This document shows positions 45,446 to 58,435 of a stretch of 64,000 bases of DNA, in pieces. The number at the start of each line of letters is the position of its first letter. Position 1 is the stretch's first letter. Source of the DNA: Coriaria nepalensis (taxonomy: Eukaryota; Streptophyta; Magnoliopsida; Cucurbitales; Coriariaceae). The stretch lies in contig CP114490.1 of NCBI GenBank assembly GCA_027186245.1, positions 4,231,001-4,295,000 of the forward strand, read 5' to 3'. The position numbers and the translations under genes are program-made. The notes under the pieces were generated by a model, which was not told the origin of the DNA, ran no database searches, and saw only the letters and a program-made list of their open reading frames with translations.

Positions 45446-48400
45446 TTTAGTCATAAATTATTTCAATTTATAATAGCCTAATTGATTATTAAGTTTTTGA
45501 AATTTGTGAGATCAGAATCATATGTCGACACAATTTGATACTTTGATTCCAAGCGCCGAGCATCTCGAAGATCTATATTAATTTGTATATTTGTAAATTA
45601 CAAGTTGTAATGCCAATTTTGATACTTTCATGATACGTTAAAATGTAAACTTTAAACTAATAATGTGTAATATAACAATATGTAGTAATGCATTTTGTCA
45701 TTCATATGTTGATTTTGACTTTCTTTTTTTTTAACTATAATATCAAGATAATTTTAAATTGCATTAACAATCTCATTTTTTTTGAATTATTACTCACTTC
45801 ATGAACAAGAAGTTATGATACTCGACGGGTCGATGAGGTCTTCGACCTTTCAACCAGTAGATGCACAGATCGATATCTCACATGTCGGCCTGAGATCACA
45901 GACCGACATCTCACATATCGATTCGAGACTAGTTTCTCTTATTGTATTGTATGTAATAAAAGTTGAGCTTATACATATAATTACGCTACGCATGAATTTT
46001 CAATTTTCTGACAGTATCCTACGTGATAAATTTTACAATCAAACTTCCCAAAATTTTTGCATTCCATATTTTACAACCAAACTTCCTAAAATAAACAATT
46101 TCCTTATCCTCAATGCCTCTTAATATCTAGGAATTAGTCACTTTCAACAACCTTCAATGGTCATACGGGTATTCAAATCAAAATACAAACGAGATAGATG
46201 TTTATTGTTCTAACCATTTTTATTAGTTCTGATCCCGATAAGGAAAAGACTTAATTTATAACAAAGTTTGTGCATAGTTAATTCCTAGGTGGAGTGCTTC
46301 TTTCCCTCTTATATCCATTGATACTAGTAGAGTAAGGCGTAACCTTTCGCTCGATATTATGAATATATATATATTGTGAATCTCAAAAAGTAATAAGATT
46401 GATATGAACGAAACTTATTAGATAAATAATAATTTATTTTCCAAAAAATAATGTAAGAATTGTTATTTCTTCCCATTGTAAACGCGAATGATAAGATTCA
46501 CATTCTTTAAGAAATCATGAAAGACTTAAAATTTGAAATTTTAACACCGCCCTAAATCTTAGTAAAATAATCTTTCAATTTTCTATTGCAATACATTAGG
46601 CTAAAACCTTTTTATATCATCTTTCATTTTCCTCTTCCTCAGGCACAAAATTCCACACATGTCATCTTCCATTCTTCTCCGACATGCCACGTATACAAAT
46701 TTATATCATTATACCTAAATTTCCCTCTTTTGATTTCAAGTAAGCCGATTTAGTTGCAAAATACTCATAATAAGTCTTGAGTTCTTAAATTAACAAAAAC
46801 AAATTCCTAAAATTAGCCAAAATTCCGGTGCATTAAACACCAACTTAAGTTACTAATTAATATTTAAGGTAATTAAATTCCTTAAATTTTCCTCAATAAT
46901 TTTAATATAATTTTTTTATTCAGGAATTGAAAATAACAATTAGTATTAATTATATTATTTTAAGGAAAAAAAACCCCAATAATAAATCCATATTTAAAAT
47001 TAAACTTTCTTAACGAGCGGAAAATGTGAAAAGGCATTAAATATATAAAATGTGAATTATATTTATCTTCCAATCATGTATATCTTGCTGTTTTAAGTGT
47101 TCATGTTTGTACATTTACTTTGTATTTCAAATTATATTTCAATGTTAGTATTAGTTTTGTCTTTCGTTACTAGGATCCATTAAGGTCATAATCTTTTGGT
47201 TATGTAGTGGAAGGTGATTAGATCAAAAATTTAAATTAAATACAAGTCAGTTGATAATAATTAAATTGACCAATTAAATCAAATAATTAATGTGACGAAC
47301 AAACGTAGGTTTCGATCGAATAACAATTAATTCCGACCGACCAAGAAATATTTAACTTGGTTAAATTCGAGCTAAGGGTTGTTTTCTCAAAGAAGTGAAA
47401 ATATCATAAAAATTATGAGGTGGCATGAAAACTAACCATAGATCGGTTGCTCATGGATTACTTAAGATTCAATTTCGACCATTCGAGAAAAAAGACAAAT
47501 CAACTCTCATCCACCATTAAGTTTGACCGAAATGGCCCTAAAATATGATAAAATCAGCCAAATAGAGTGAAAAATTCGGCTAAGTCTATAAAGGGTCATG
47601 GGAATCAATTTTTCCCAAAAGGTGGCAAAAATCCTCTTTTCGGTCTCATTTTCGACCAAGATAAGAGTTGACCAAAATTTAAGTAAGGGTTGACCAAATT
47701 TTGAGTATAAAGTATCAAGTTCGGTCAATCATAGAGGAGAAAGACAAGTTGGTTTAAGTTACAACGGGTCAAGAATCAAGCTCAATTGAAATTTGAACTA
47801 TATTTTCCTAAAAAATGGAAATAAAGTCAACTCACTCTTAATTGAAGAGAGAATCCGGCCGAAATACATAGGATGTGGGAGTGTCAGTCGAAATTTAGGA
47901 AATTGAGGGAGAAATTAGTTATAATAAACCTAGACAAAAAATCAATCGGATTAGATCGAGAACTCAGTGAGCAACCAACTCACTAAAAAGGTGGTGAGAT
48001 GTCAAAGTTGACTTATTTACCGATTTGTCATTAACAACTTTGCATATAATAAAAGGCTTAGGTGAAGGCAAAAATTATCACCAACGATCAACAAAAAATC
48101 AAGCAATATTTGTAAATTCTCTCTACGTTCCGACAAAATTTCTCTCAAAGTTTTACACAATGATTATCTTTTTTCGATTATTTCGAGAATTATGTATTTT
48201 CTTATATCTGTTTTTTAGAATTAATAATTAAAGTACCAGGTTCTTATCTGAATGATAGTATCTATCTATCGGCCATGAATTAGGTAGCTTCGTCTCTTTA
48301 TTTATTCATTTAAATTTTTTTTTATAGATTAAATCTATTACTTTTAAGCTTGTCATTTTATTAAAGTATCATTTACTTATTCATTTATTTTTATATTTTA

Positions 48401-48955
48401 ACTTTTAATTCTGTTTTTATTTATTATTATTTTACTTTATTTGCATTAATTCAATTCGCTCGTCAATAAATACATCAAAAATAAAAATAAAAATCATACT
48501 AATTTTTTTAATATATATAATTTTTTATTTAATTTAATTTGATAGTGTAAAAATTATTTTTATTTTTAATATGTCCATATTTCTTATATTCTTAATCACT
48601 TTTTATTGAATATTAGATTCGACAAAGTCCTGTCTCCATATTTAAGTCTCCTTAATTCTCCGGCGTCAGCAGGAATTGCAGTCCTTACTGTTAATCTCTG
48701 ATTAAGTTGAACGGAGACTTACATATTGACTATCAATATTTTACATATTGACGTAATAAATATCTTCCTTCGCTTTTGATTGGGCGATAGCAGACTCACG
48801 ACCACTGACGCCGTCAGGATCACCACCGATCCCGATCCCGATCCCGTCGCGTATTACTCTACCACGTCCATGTACCTTAGCTGAATCTAACGTAGCAACG
48901 ATCGCCGTCGGCCGCCGCTAGAGGAAGTCAATAAGACCTAGAAAATTCGGGAAAA
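45446..48955. other. AT-rich intergenic, repeat-like
   Basis: No supported gene. About 45835-45925 holds short repeated GATATCTCACAT-like units. The last 150 bp before 48956 are GC-richer and form the leader and promoter of the NYN-domain gene, with a GATCCC repeat near 48828-48845. Confidence 0.55.
47290..48250 (+). repeat. Possible solo LTR
   Basis: A stretch unlike its flanks, rich in GACCGAA/TTGACCAA motifs. It has a TATA-like CATATAATAAAAGGC (about 48041) followed by a transcribed-leader-like segment. This resembles large gypsy LTRs. No terminal pair or target duplication could be confirmed. Confidence 0.25.
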
Positions 48956-51387
48956 ATGAGTAAGGGTTCGGGAACTAGTGGAGCGGAGGCGCAGTATGTG
49001 GCGGCGAAAACCTCCGTTTGGTGGGACATAGAGAACTGTCACGTGCCGAGGGGGTGCGACCCACATGCAATTGCTCAGAACATCAGCTCCGCCCTCGTTC
49101 ATCTAAATTACTCCGGTCCGGTCTCCATATCTGCTTACGGCGACACCACTCGCCTCCCTTCTTCTCTTCAGCACTCTCTTTCCTCCACCGGCATCGCCCT
49201 CAACCATGTCCCTGCTGGTATTTTCCTTTCTCTTTGGTTCTCTTCGTTTTTTCCCTTTTCGCGCGTTTGCTTGCGAGTCCTGTTTTCCCTCTCCCTACTG
49301 AACTGAATTGACCGATCAGACCGGCCTTGTTTTCATCTTTTAATTCCAGTTTCTTGTTTGTCAATCGCATTCTTTTTTTGGCAGGATTTTGCATCTATTA
49401 CTGTTTGTCGGCGATTTAGTTACTTTCCTAATCTTAGAATCTTAGTTTTGATTTATCATCTGTATTTGTGATCAGCTCCTCGGAATGGCTTCATCTGTAA
49501 TCCTGATCATATCATAAGAAGCACCATCATTGATAGTGTTTTTAGTTTTGATTCATGAGCTGCTTTTTAGATTTTCTGCCCATTTCTCTGGCTGATTCGA
49601 TTGTTTTCTGCATCCTTTTTCTACTTATATTTTTCGTCATGATATCAGGTGTTAAAGATGCTAGTGACAAGAAGATTCTTGTGGACATGCTGTTTTGGGC
49701 TGTGGACAATCCTGCACCCGCAAACTATCTGTTAATTTCTGGGGATCGAGATTTCTCTAATGCTCTCCATCAGCTACGAATGAGGAGATACAATATCCTC
49801 ATAGCACAACCTCAGCAAGCATCTGCGCCCCTAATTGCAGCCGCTAAGAGCGTATGGCTTTGGACCAGCCTTGTGTCTGGAGGCCCTCCACTCACAAACA
49901 CTGACTCACTTCAAAATAACAATATCTATGTCTCAAATTCCAATACATCTCAGATTCCAGTTTCTAGTACTCTTCCAATGCAGCAATCATTGGATTCCCA
50001 TCTTATGAACCCTCAATTAGTGAATCAGAAATTTTCCAGTATGGGAAGAGGTGCTGATCCTAAAAATAAAGGGAAACTAGCTAGGAAAACCAGCCAACTG
50101 AATGGATCAAAAACTTTCAGTATGCGTGATGGGATTCACGAGGATAATGGCAATGTAAGTTCTTACCAATCTAGTACTTATCCAAATATCCCTCATAACC
50201 CTAATTTTCCTCCGGGTAATTCTGATCCTTCATGGAGCAACAACAATGGCCAGAACACCTACCTGAATCATTACTCTCCACCTATAAGAGGAAACAGCTA
50301 TGATACTCAACCTGCATTTGTACCCAACAGCATGCACCCACCTAACCCCCGGCCTTATATACCTCCTCCAATGCTTCCTAGGCCTGCCAGACCCAGCTTT
50401 ACCTCAGGCCCTCCGCCGACATATATGCCTGATAGTAGTAAATTGAGTGTTTCAGCACACCCCAGCAGTGTCCACAATAGTTCTAGTGCTCAACCATGGA
50501 ATGGAGAGACACGTGATTCTATTACCAAGGCTCCAAATTCTGGGGGCTTTATTCAACCGAATAGAGGAAATATGGGACAAAAAAACACACCTTATTCTGA
50601 TAACAGACAGAACAACAGGTATCCACATGGTGCAGAATATCGATCCGGATCTTCAGGAGGAATCAGTTCCACTAGTATGTCCAGTAGTGGTGGATGGGGA
50701 ACTCTGGGCTGTCCAAAACCTTCTGAACAGGTACAAGGCCTTATAGGGCTTGTCTTGCTTGCCTTAAACACACTGAAAAGTGAAAAGATAATGCCAACTG
50801 AATCAAATATAGCTGACTGCATTCGATTTGGAGATGCCAAACATCGCAGTACAGATGTAAGGAAAGCCCTTGAGAGTGCCATCGAGCAGCAAATGGTAGT
50901 AAAACAGAATATAGGTGCTGTGCAGCTGTATATTGGTAAGAATGAGAAACTATGGAGATGTGTGAAGCCTCTATGTGGTAATCCTAAGCAGTATTCAAAA
51001 GAAACGTGGAATGAAATCCAAATTTTTTTAACATCCTCTAATGGACGTTCTGCAATAATAGCCTCTCAGTGCAGGTAAACCCCATCCCCTCCACTTTTTC
51101 CTTCCCAAGGGTTTTTCATCCTTTTCTCTCACTCATTCTGATTTTAATTTCTTGGGTCCGTGTATATTATGTCATCATATAGGTATGAAGCAGGTACTGT
51201 TTTGAAGAGTTTGTGTTTGAAAGAGTTCTCTTTGGGGGATGTACTTCAGATTCTGAATATGGTGGTTACTGTTAAAAAATGGATCATCTGTCATCAATCA
51301 GGATGGCAACCCATAAAAATTATACTAACTGAAAACAAGACTGAGTCAGGGGATGTAGCTGGTGCAAGTTCAATATCCGAATGGTAG
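48956..51387 (+). CDS. NYN-domain and LOTUS/OST-HTH protein, MARF1-like (630 aa, 3 exons)
   Basis: Exons 48956-49217, 49649-51074 and 51183-51387; 1,893 bp, GT-AG introns with matched phases. The N-terminal NYN (PIN-like) RNase domain has conserved acidic sites in [12 protein letters not shown] (Asp near residue 24), [15 protein letters not shown] and [13 protein letters not shown], then YNILIAQP. A Gln/Asn/Ser/Pro-rich, probably disordered middle follows (residues about 170-440). Near 448-525 a LOTUS/OST-HTH-like region contains [29 protein letters not shown] and [14 protein letters not shown]. The family includes animal MARF1 and plant proteins such as At3g62200, thought to bind and cleave RNA, probably in cytoplasmic granules. 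Activity is inferred. Confidence 0.93.
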
Positions 51388-53927
51388 GAAATAGGGATCT
51401 TCAAATAACTGAGGTGCAATGGAAAATGGAGGCAACTCTATATCCCCCTAGGGTTATGAAATTAGTTAGTGGTTTTCTGAAGTTGTTTTCATCCGGTAGT
51501 AAATGTACATAGAGATGCTATGTTTGATGTCAAGATGATTTCTGATCAGTTGGAGAGTTTCTCCTTGAGAGAGATCCTGAAAGAGCAGTGCTTAGAGGAA
51601 GTCCTATAAAAAAAAAAATTGGTTACTAAAGAACATTTTGAGGGCTGCGGCCTATTTCATACGCACAGAGCAGTTATCAGTTTTCATCGCAAGTGAGTAA
51701 CTACTCGTGAAGTCTACATTTGGGTGGAGTTACTTTACCATTTTAAATCCATCGGAGGTCCTTAACTAAGGCCTTTTAAAGGAGCAATTGAGGTGAAGAC
51801 AAAACATTCCCGTCTTCAGCGTGCAGAAATATTAACAAGTTTTGAACCTGCACTAGCATGTTTGTGTATTGGACCAAGGATTTTCCAGTTGTCAACAGAA
51901 ATACTCTAGAATTTTTCAGTTCCCAAAGTGGATTTAAAATTTCTGCCCCCATTGATCGCTGGCAGATATATCATGACATTGTGTTATATCAGCCAGATGA
52001 AGCCAGTATACTTCACTACTTAGAGGTGGAGAAGAACTAATTAAACAGTTGAAGCTTAGAGCAATGCAGATATTACGACCCAAGAAGACAGATACAGAAA
52101 ACGAAGTAGGTAAATTTTGAGGTGGCTCCTGACCACGAAATTCGCTATCAGTACGAAGATGAAGAGCTATTTCCTGGAATTATACAGAGAAAAAGAAGTA
52201 TGATATCAAATGATTAGCGTATTGCATCATGTGTTGTGCAGATGAGACCACCTTGGAGCAACGAAACTATGGTAATTGGATATGAACAGAAGCTGATATG
52301 AACAGAAGCTGTTTGAAGTCTTCTGAACTCGTGGTTTCTGCAGAATATAGATGGTTTTTTTTAGTATTATTATTATTATTTATTTTCTAGTATTATTATT
52401 ATTATTATTTATTTTCTGACTGTTTTGCTGCTGTGAATGCTTTTATACTCTTGAGTAAGTGTCCAGTCTAGTGTTACAGGAAGCCGGCTTTGCTCGGGAT
52501 CCTTGTCGTAATAGTTGAAGTAATGTTTGTTCCCAAGCCTTTTACTCTAGCCCCTCTTTTTCTGTATGATATGGTAACACTTTAATATGTGATTGTATCC
52601 TGCAATTTAACATGCCAGTCTGTGCAAGCATGAACTCTGTTACACAGATTAGATGTGTCTGATAAGTAAATGAGCACTGAACAACTTGCTTCTTCACCCT
52701 ATTCCATTACCAGTTTTTTCTTTTGCTTTTGCTTTAAAGGATTGGAACTTTTTGGGGTGTTATTTTGGAATCTATGATAAGCCACCTGCTGCCCATTTGC
52801 ACGAACACTCACAACTGATAAGGGGTATAATCCAATTCATCCGCCCTGTTAATAATGCAAAGCTTTATTCCTCTATCCAGTGCATCCACTTAGAATATAT
52901 AATAATAAAATACTATTATTTATTCCGATTCCTAACCTTCTAAAGAGCCCAAGAGATGCATTAGAAGGTTATTCTGTCCGCATTTTCAAGTCAAGATGGA
53001 TTCTTTCTGCTAAGAATCTTGTCAAACTATCTAATAGTTCACATTATTGAACAGTTTGTTGTTCATGCCACAAAAGCAGAAAACGGAAAACTGGCCGGAG
53101 TAGTGGATTTGTTAAAACTCGAAAACAAATCATAACTTCATTCAATGGTTAAAAGAGTTGAAAGCATGCAGATATGTCGAACACGGTTTCATAAGACGAA
53201 CATTTACAGTAATTAAGATCATAAAGGCTGATAAATAAATGTAGATCCTCGTTGAGGATAGATACCAGGTCATCAAAGCAAAGATGACTGGTTTATTCTG
53301 GGCGGTGCATCCACCTTTTGAAGTGTGTGGGGGTGTCTATGGTACCGAAACCAATGACAACTAACCGATCGTGGAAGGCCTGCAGAAGGACCAATGTAGC
53401 CGCCTTCTTCCGAGCCTCGCTCTACTACTGCAGGGCCGAACAAATAATACATGTCAAAGAATTCTCCAACTGGTATAAACAGATAATAAACAATCTAAAT
53501 TCAGAAAACTAAACACATTTCGAATCTAACAGCCTGATATCATCCCCACCAAAAGGGCTAATGACAACAATCACTTTTATTGCCCTAGCAGCGGAGTCGT
53601 ACATACGAGAACGAGCAAGGTTTGCAGTTTCCTTTTCACACACATTTGGTACATGTTTTTGAATGTGAATTGGGTTTCTAATTTAAAATTTTATTTTCAA
53701 TTGAGTGCAGTAGCAAGCAATATGCAAACAAGCAAAAGAATATAATGACTTTTTTCCCCCCCCTCTTCTTTTTAAGAAAAAACTATGAAAGAGACTGTAG
53801 GAAGGATGAAAGCCAATCGTTCTTATATCAAGAGAGGAAAATTAAAAAAGGGCTCTAAAGTTTTGACAGCTTAAAACCATTATAAGAGAGACGCATGGAT
53901 GGAAATAAAAGAAGATGATACCTCTTC
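51388..53927. other. Intergenic between NYN gene and LCD
   Basis: The first part is the NYN-gene 3' flank. Scattered coding-like fragments occur at about 51500-51600 (SDQLESFSLREILKEQ), 51858-52040 and 52110-52200 (EIRYQYEDEELFPG). I do not recognise them and they do not form a continuous gene. The rest is AT-rich with no supported gene. Confidence 0.45.
52361..52416 (+). repeat. TTA microsatellite with internal duplication
   Basis: Two copies of a unit made of TAG, several ATT repeats and TATTTTC, arranged in tandem. Confidence 0.85.
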
Positions 53928-55322
53928 TCACTTTGAGAGTAGATCACAAGTGAACCCATCCCGAACAAGCTTACTAATAGCATCCCTGAACCTGATATAG
54001 TCATCCAGCTTGTTGTACACCTGGTGAGAAATCCGTGCATACCCCGTTATGGAACCAACCCAATTCCCTTCTTCCTTTGGTGCACAATAATAAATCGGAA
54101 CTTCGATCCCATAACTCTCCCTCAAATGTGTCCTCAACTTCAAAGTATCCGATTCACTGCATATCGCCAAGCAAGCAGGCAATCCAACCATGACCATGCT
54201 CGTACACATATCAGGCGGACAGCCTAGATTAGTGCCCCAAGCTTTAGCCAACATCTCACCCATCTCAAGAACGGCTTCATGATTCCGTTTCTTAATCCCC
54301 TCAATACCGCCTTCAAACCTGTTCACAAATTCCACAACAGAAGGAACCACTAGTTGAGCACTGTAATCTCTGGTCCCTATCCAAGCACTTTCTACTGCCA
54401 GCCCGTTTCCATACTCATGAGACACTACAGGGTGATGTAAATCAGCACCACAACCTGAAGGGCTTCTCTTACAGTACAGGAATGCTATGGAAGGTGGGCA
54501 AAAGAACCATTTGTGCAAATTGCTGGTGTAAAAGTCAGCTCCGATTTCTTTCATGTCGATGTCTGTACAGCCTATAGCATGAGCTGCGTCGACAAAGACT
54601 TGGTCAACGCCTTCTTCCCTACAAATCTTAACCAGTTCCTTGACGGGAATAACCACACAGGGCATGGAAGTGATATGGTCAATCACAGCTAGTCTAACTC
54701 TCCTACCATTGGATTTTCCTCTTTCCAAGGCGTTCCTAAATTCAGTAATGATTTCTTCTTTGGAATTAACGGGAAAAGGCATTTGAACTTCGATTACGTA
54801 CCCGCCGGCTCGAGAAACGTAGGCCTCGATCGATTTCTTGACTGCTCCATAGGCGTAATGGAGCATAACAGCTGCGTCTCCTTTCTGGAATTTTCCCTCG
54901 GCAAAGGCCCAGGCGGTTTGCTGGAGCACCACGGCCGCGGCGGTGGTGGCGTTGTCCACGATAGAGACTTCGTCCACGTGTTCTGCATTGATTATGTGTT
55001 TGATTATCGTCCTTGATTCGAGAATCCCCTTCTTGAGCTCGTTGAAGTAGAAATGGTCGGGTTGGCGAAGGTATTTAAGCTGCCAGTCTCTCTGGGCAGA
55101 GATGATGGAGGAGGGGCAGCTTCCGAAGCTTCCGTTGTTGATCCGCGCGACCTTAGGGTCGTGGTGAGAGAATTCGGATTGGATTTCAGAGTCTGTAATG
55201 AAGGTCGGAGAAAGCTTAGGCTTTTTCGGTAAACGAGGTTTGGAGTCGCCGTTGAGGTGGCGACCGGTTGCGGTGATGCTGTGGTGGTGATGGTGGAGGT
55301 CACTTTCATGCTGAGAAGCCAT
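53928..55322 (-). CDS. LCD: L-cysteine desulfhydrase, PLP-dependent (464 aa, single exon)
   Basis: Degrades L-cysteine to H2S, ammonia and pyruvate. It is an aminotransferase class V, fold-type I enzyme like Arabidopsis LCD (At3g62130), which is of similar length. The start is the ATG at 55322 (MASQHESD); the open frame extends upstream without another ATG. A His/Ser-rich N-terminal tail (HHHHH from an ATG/GTG repeat) is followed by the catalytic fold. Motifs: INNGSFGSCP, DNATTAAAVVLQQTAW (cofactor phosphate region), VFVDAAHAIGCTDID, the Schiff-base lysine in NLHKWFFCP, WIGTRDYSAQL and, near the C-terminus, ARISHQVYNKLDDY. No frameshift or missing active-site residue seen. It converges with the NYN gene to the left. 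Confidence 0.94.
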   Translation of the reverse strand: MASQHESDLHHHHHSITATGRHLNGDSKPRLPKKPKLSPTFITDSEIQSEFSHHDPKVARINNGSFGSCPSSIISAQRDWQLKYLRQPDHFYFNELKKGILESRTIIKHIINAEHVDEVSIVDNATTAAAVVLQQTAWAFAEGKFQKGDAAVMLHYAYGAVKKSIEAYVSRAGGYVIEVQMPFPVNSKEEIITEFRNALERGKSNGRRVRLAVIDHITSMPCVVIPVKELVKICREEGVDQVFVDAAHAIGCTDIDMKEIGADFYTSNLHKWFFCPPSIAFLYCKRSPSGCGADLHHPVVSHEYGNGLAVESAWIGTRDYSAQLVVPSVVEFVNRFEGGIEGIKKRNHEAVLEMGEMLAKAWGTNLGCPPDMCTSMVMVGLPACLAICSESDTLKLRTHLRESYGIEVPIYYCAPKEEGNWVGSITGYARISHQVYNKLDDYIRFRDAISKLVRDGFTCDLLSK

Positions 55323-55761
55323 GGAATTGGAAGAAAGGCTTTTGTATCTATGGGTTTTTGAAGCCTTACAGAGAGGGAAGAGGGAGAAGAAAGAAATGAA
55401 GAACCAGGATAAGCAGAAAAAGCTTGGCAATATTGAGGAGAGAAGCTGGTTTGGTTTCTGTTAGTAAATATGTAAATTCGCTAAATTATTTATTTTTAAT
55501 CCTTCAAATTTATGGATATTATTTTAAAATACATTTTACTTTAAATTTAAAATAAATAAAAAAAGCTTAAATTGGTAATTAGTGAAAGTTGTAGGGGTAT
55601 TTTGTTTTCGTGAAAAATAAAAATAAATAAATAAATAAAAGATAGAGGGTATTTTTTTTTTGGAGGGAGATCTGGTCCACAGTCCACTAACTAAATTAGC
55701 TATTCAAGTGGGGCCAATTCGGTAATTTCTCCAACTCGCGACTCTCGCGTAACAAAATTTG

Positions 55762-55813
<52 letters not shown>
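55762..55813 (+). repeat. (ATA)n followed by (ATT)n, self-complementary
   Basis: About a dozen ATA/AAT units pass directly into about five ATT units, so the right part can pair with the left as a hairpin or cruciform. Confidence 0.9.
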
Positions 55814-56320
55814 AAAAAGTTTGAAATTGAAGACTGAACTTCGTTTATCTGTATAGTAATCCTTAGTCCCACATCATATGACATGACATGAAATGACATG
55901 ATGGAGGACATGATACTGAAACACATTATCAAAATAATATTGGAGTTATTGCCATAAGAATTATCAACCAAAAAACAACAAAAACGAAAAACCAAACAAC
56001 AAAAATCCGTTTTGTGTAAGATAGATTTGGTTTTGGTTTTGGGTTTTGGTTTTTGGAAAGTAAGAAAGCCGTTGACTCCCAGGATGGATAAGACAAAAGG
56101 TTATCCTTAGGGCCGACCATATTACATATATATATATATATAGAAGAGTTGTTAATCCCGACGTCAACAGAGGTTCCGGTTGCTTATGGGTTTAGGTATG
56201 CCCCGGTTTTGAGAGTGGACCCCAGCCCTTTTTCTTTAAGGAATGAAATCGTTTTGACTCTTGATACTAAATTTCAGTCCACAAAAGAGCAAGGAAAATC
56301 AAAATAGTTCATCCCCAGAA

Positions 56321-56395
56321 GGAATGAAGGAATGAAGGAATGAAGGAATGAAGGAATGAAGGAATGAAGGAATGAAGGAATGAAGGAATGAAGGA
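56321..56395 (+). repeat. 8-bp tandem repeat (GGAATGAA), about nine copies
   Basis: Nearly perfect tandem array of GGAATGAA. It opens frames on both strands that encode only the repeat and are not genes. Confidence 0.95.
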
Positions 56396-56611
56396 ACTCA
56401 CACAGACATGGTATCATATCATTAAAACATATCTGAATCCTCCTCTGATGAGAAGTCAAATGACACAAGTATGCCTGTTCGTTAGTTGCTGTGGTTCGAT
56501 AGTAGCACATCGGGATTCTTCGAGGAACAAATCCAGCATTAATGGAAAAGTAAGGAAAGACGGACTATGTAAAATGGCACTTGTTATTGTTTTGAGAATC
56601 CAGGCCAGACT

Positions 56612-57096
56612 CTACTTTTTGTGGTCGTAAGCAGCTATATTCTGGGGTTCACATTCTGGGCTGAATAGTCGCACCAACAGAGCAGTCGTTGAGCTAACAG
56701 ATACTGCTCCACAGGCTGCCCACCTTAGACTCCTGGGAACTGTAATTCTCGGTCCTGAAATAAGCAGCCAGAAATTATCAACTCATTGTCAAAGGCAGAA
56801 TCCCTTCAGTCACAGGCAAAGCCATTAAATGTGAGCGACAGAGAATCTGATATCATTCAAACACTCAATTGGCTTGAAAAACAGAAGTTATATCTATCAG
56901 CTTGTTGTCTACAACAAAGAAGATATGTAAATACAGCAAAGGACATACCGTAATGTAATCTACAGAGAATCCAGAATGCCAGTCCCCCTCCGACAGTAAA
57001 AATCCCAGCTGTCTGTCTCATCAAACGGGAACATGGTTTTGTGTCTGACCTCGCTAGCTCACCATCTGAAAAACCGAGGGCACGCCTCAGTGCCAT
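56612..57096 (-). CDS. Small plant membrane protein of unknown function (96 aa, 2 exons)
   Basis: Exons (minus) 57096-56949 and 56754-56612; 291 bp, GT-AG intron with matching phase (G split as G/GA). I do not recognise a named family. The N-terminus is basic and amphipathic-like (MALRRALGFSDGEL), followed by two hydrophobic segments (AGIFTVGGGLAFWILCRL near 30-47, and WAACGAVSVSSTTALLV in exon 2). The tail is soluble (SPECEPQNIAAYDHKK). The clean splice frame and lack of damage argue for a real gene. Topology suggests a small two-pass organellar or endomembrane protein (inference). A noncoding first exon probably lies near 58370-58450, with a donor-like CAG/GTCTTT there. Confidence 0.75.
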
Positions 57097-58435
57097 CTTT
57101 TACTTCACCTGACGCTATTCAAATTTTACTCACATCAAGGGTTATGAAGAAAAACAAGTAAAAGTCGGGCTGAAAAGGAAACAGAAGATCAGAAAATCTG
57201 AGTTAGATCAAAGGAAACAGAAAATCGGGCTGCATAACATAAGTTAGATCAAAGGTTATGGAAAGGAAAACTAAGGCCTAAGCATTTTCAAAACCCCACT
57301 TGAATTTAATGTAACATATAATTTATCTAATCTTCTAAACTTTTAAGCAAATCTGGCACATCAATATAAATTTAAACATCACTTTTACATATGCACATCA
57401 TATCAATTTAAATCTAATCTTGTACTAAAATCCAAATTTAAAACCACCAAGGCAAACCGGACCTAGTATATATTTCTCCACTCCTGCAAATGTATGCAAT
57501 TTCAAACAGGTGATGTTGATTTGTTAGTATAAATCTCTTCACTACAAAGTAGTTAAATCACTATTATGGAAGCGAGTTTGAGTTTCCATTGTGCACCTTC
57601 CATATCTAACATCCTTAATCCAGACAATGTGCAAGAAAAAGCAAGGGAAACAGATGGCTATTTCATAGCAAGTAGGTTAGTGGGAATATCATCAAGGCTG
57701 GTGATTTCCATGTTCACAAGATTAACATAACCTTCTCTTTCTAGTTTTTTTCAGTTTCCTAAAGAATTTTCAGCTCAATCTTTGGCAGCAAATTCAAGTG
57801 AGCATATTCTCGATTTCAACAGGAGGCCTTAAAGTAGAAGAGATAAGAAACCGAAAAGATGGCATTTATGAGGCTTATTTACTCACCTCAAATGTTTATC
57901 TTCGCCTATCACACCAAAGGCGAGACCTTGAATCTTCTGCCCAAATACAGACAGTGGAATAAAAATATAATAACATAGTTACAATGAAATTCCTAGAGTG
58001 CTAACAAAGATGTTAAGAGTCACCAATAAGATGATAATAACTATTCATCATTATGATAATCTTTGTGGCTTCTCAGCTAAAACCAACTTAGTATAATCCA
58101 ACCGACCCATTGTTTTGAATTCAATATACAAGTGTTTTCCAAGCTGCAGCTCATTGAATGGCAACGTTTACATCCTTTAAATCTCTTAAGACATTTGATC
58201 GAACACCTTGTATACACAAGTTCAATAACAATTGTAGCACAAGATACGCAGAGTAAATCAAAGAAAACGGCAAGCTAAAAAGCATAAATTTTTCTGATAA
58301 TAAGAAGAAAAACAAAAAAAAAACAAGAGGAGAGATGGAAAAAAAGAAAGGAAAAAGACCTGTTGAGGTTTAGCGCAGAATTCTGGTCAGAAAAGGAAGA
58401 GAAAGCAGAAGCTAGGCGTTGAAGGAGAAAAATTA
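57097..58435. other. Probable 5'-UTR intron and leader of the small membrane-protein gene
   Basis: No coding sequence recognised. The interval between 57097 and about 58365 is best read as a long 5'-UTR intron. Confidence 0.4.

Larger units (their letters stand above)
55323..56611. other. Intergenic with simple repeats
   Basis: Upstream region of LCD and downstream region of the small membrane-protein gene. It contains the two simple repeats listed separately and no supported gene. Confidence 0.6.

Noticed and set aside
45782..46123. 113-codon plus-strand frame in AT-rich DNA
   Set aside because: Composition follows the local AT bias and short internal repeats; no homology recognised.
52686..53512. 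Short plus-strand frames between the NYN gene and LCD
   Set aside because: No recognisable domain and no consistent splice structure; treated as chance frames.
56274..56510. Frame encoding repeated FIPSFLHS units
   Set aside because: It is only a translation of the 8-bp GGAATGAA tandem repeat.
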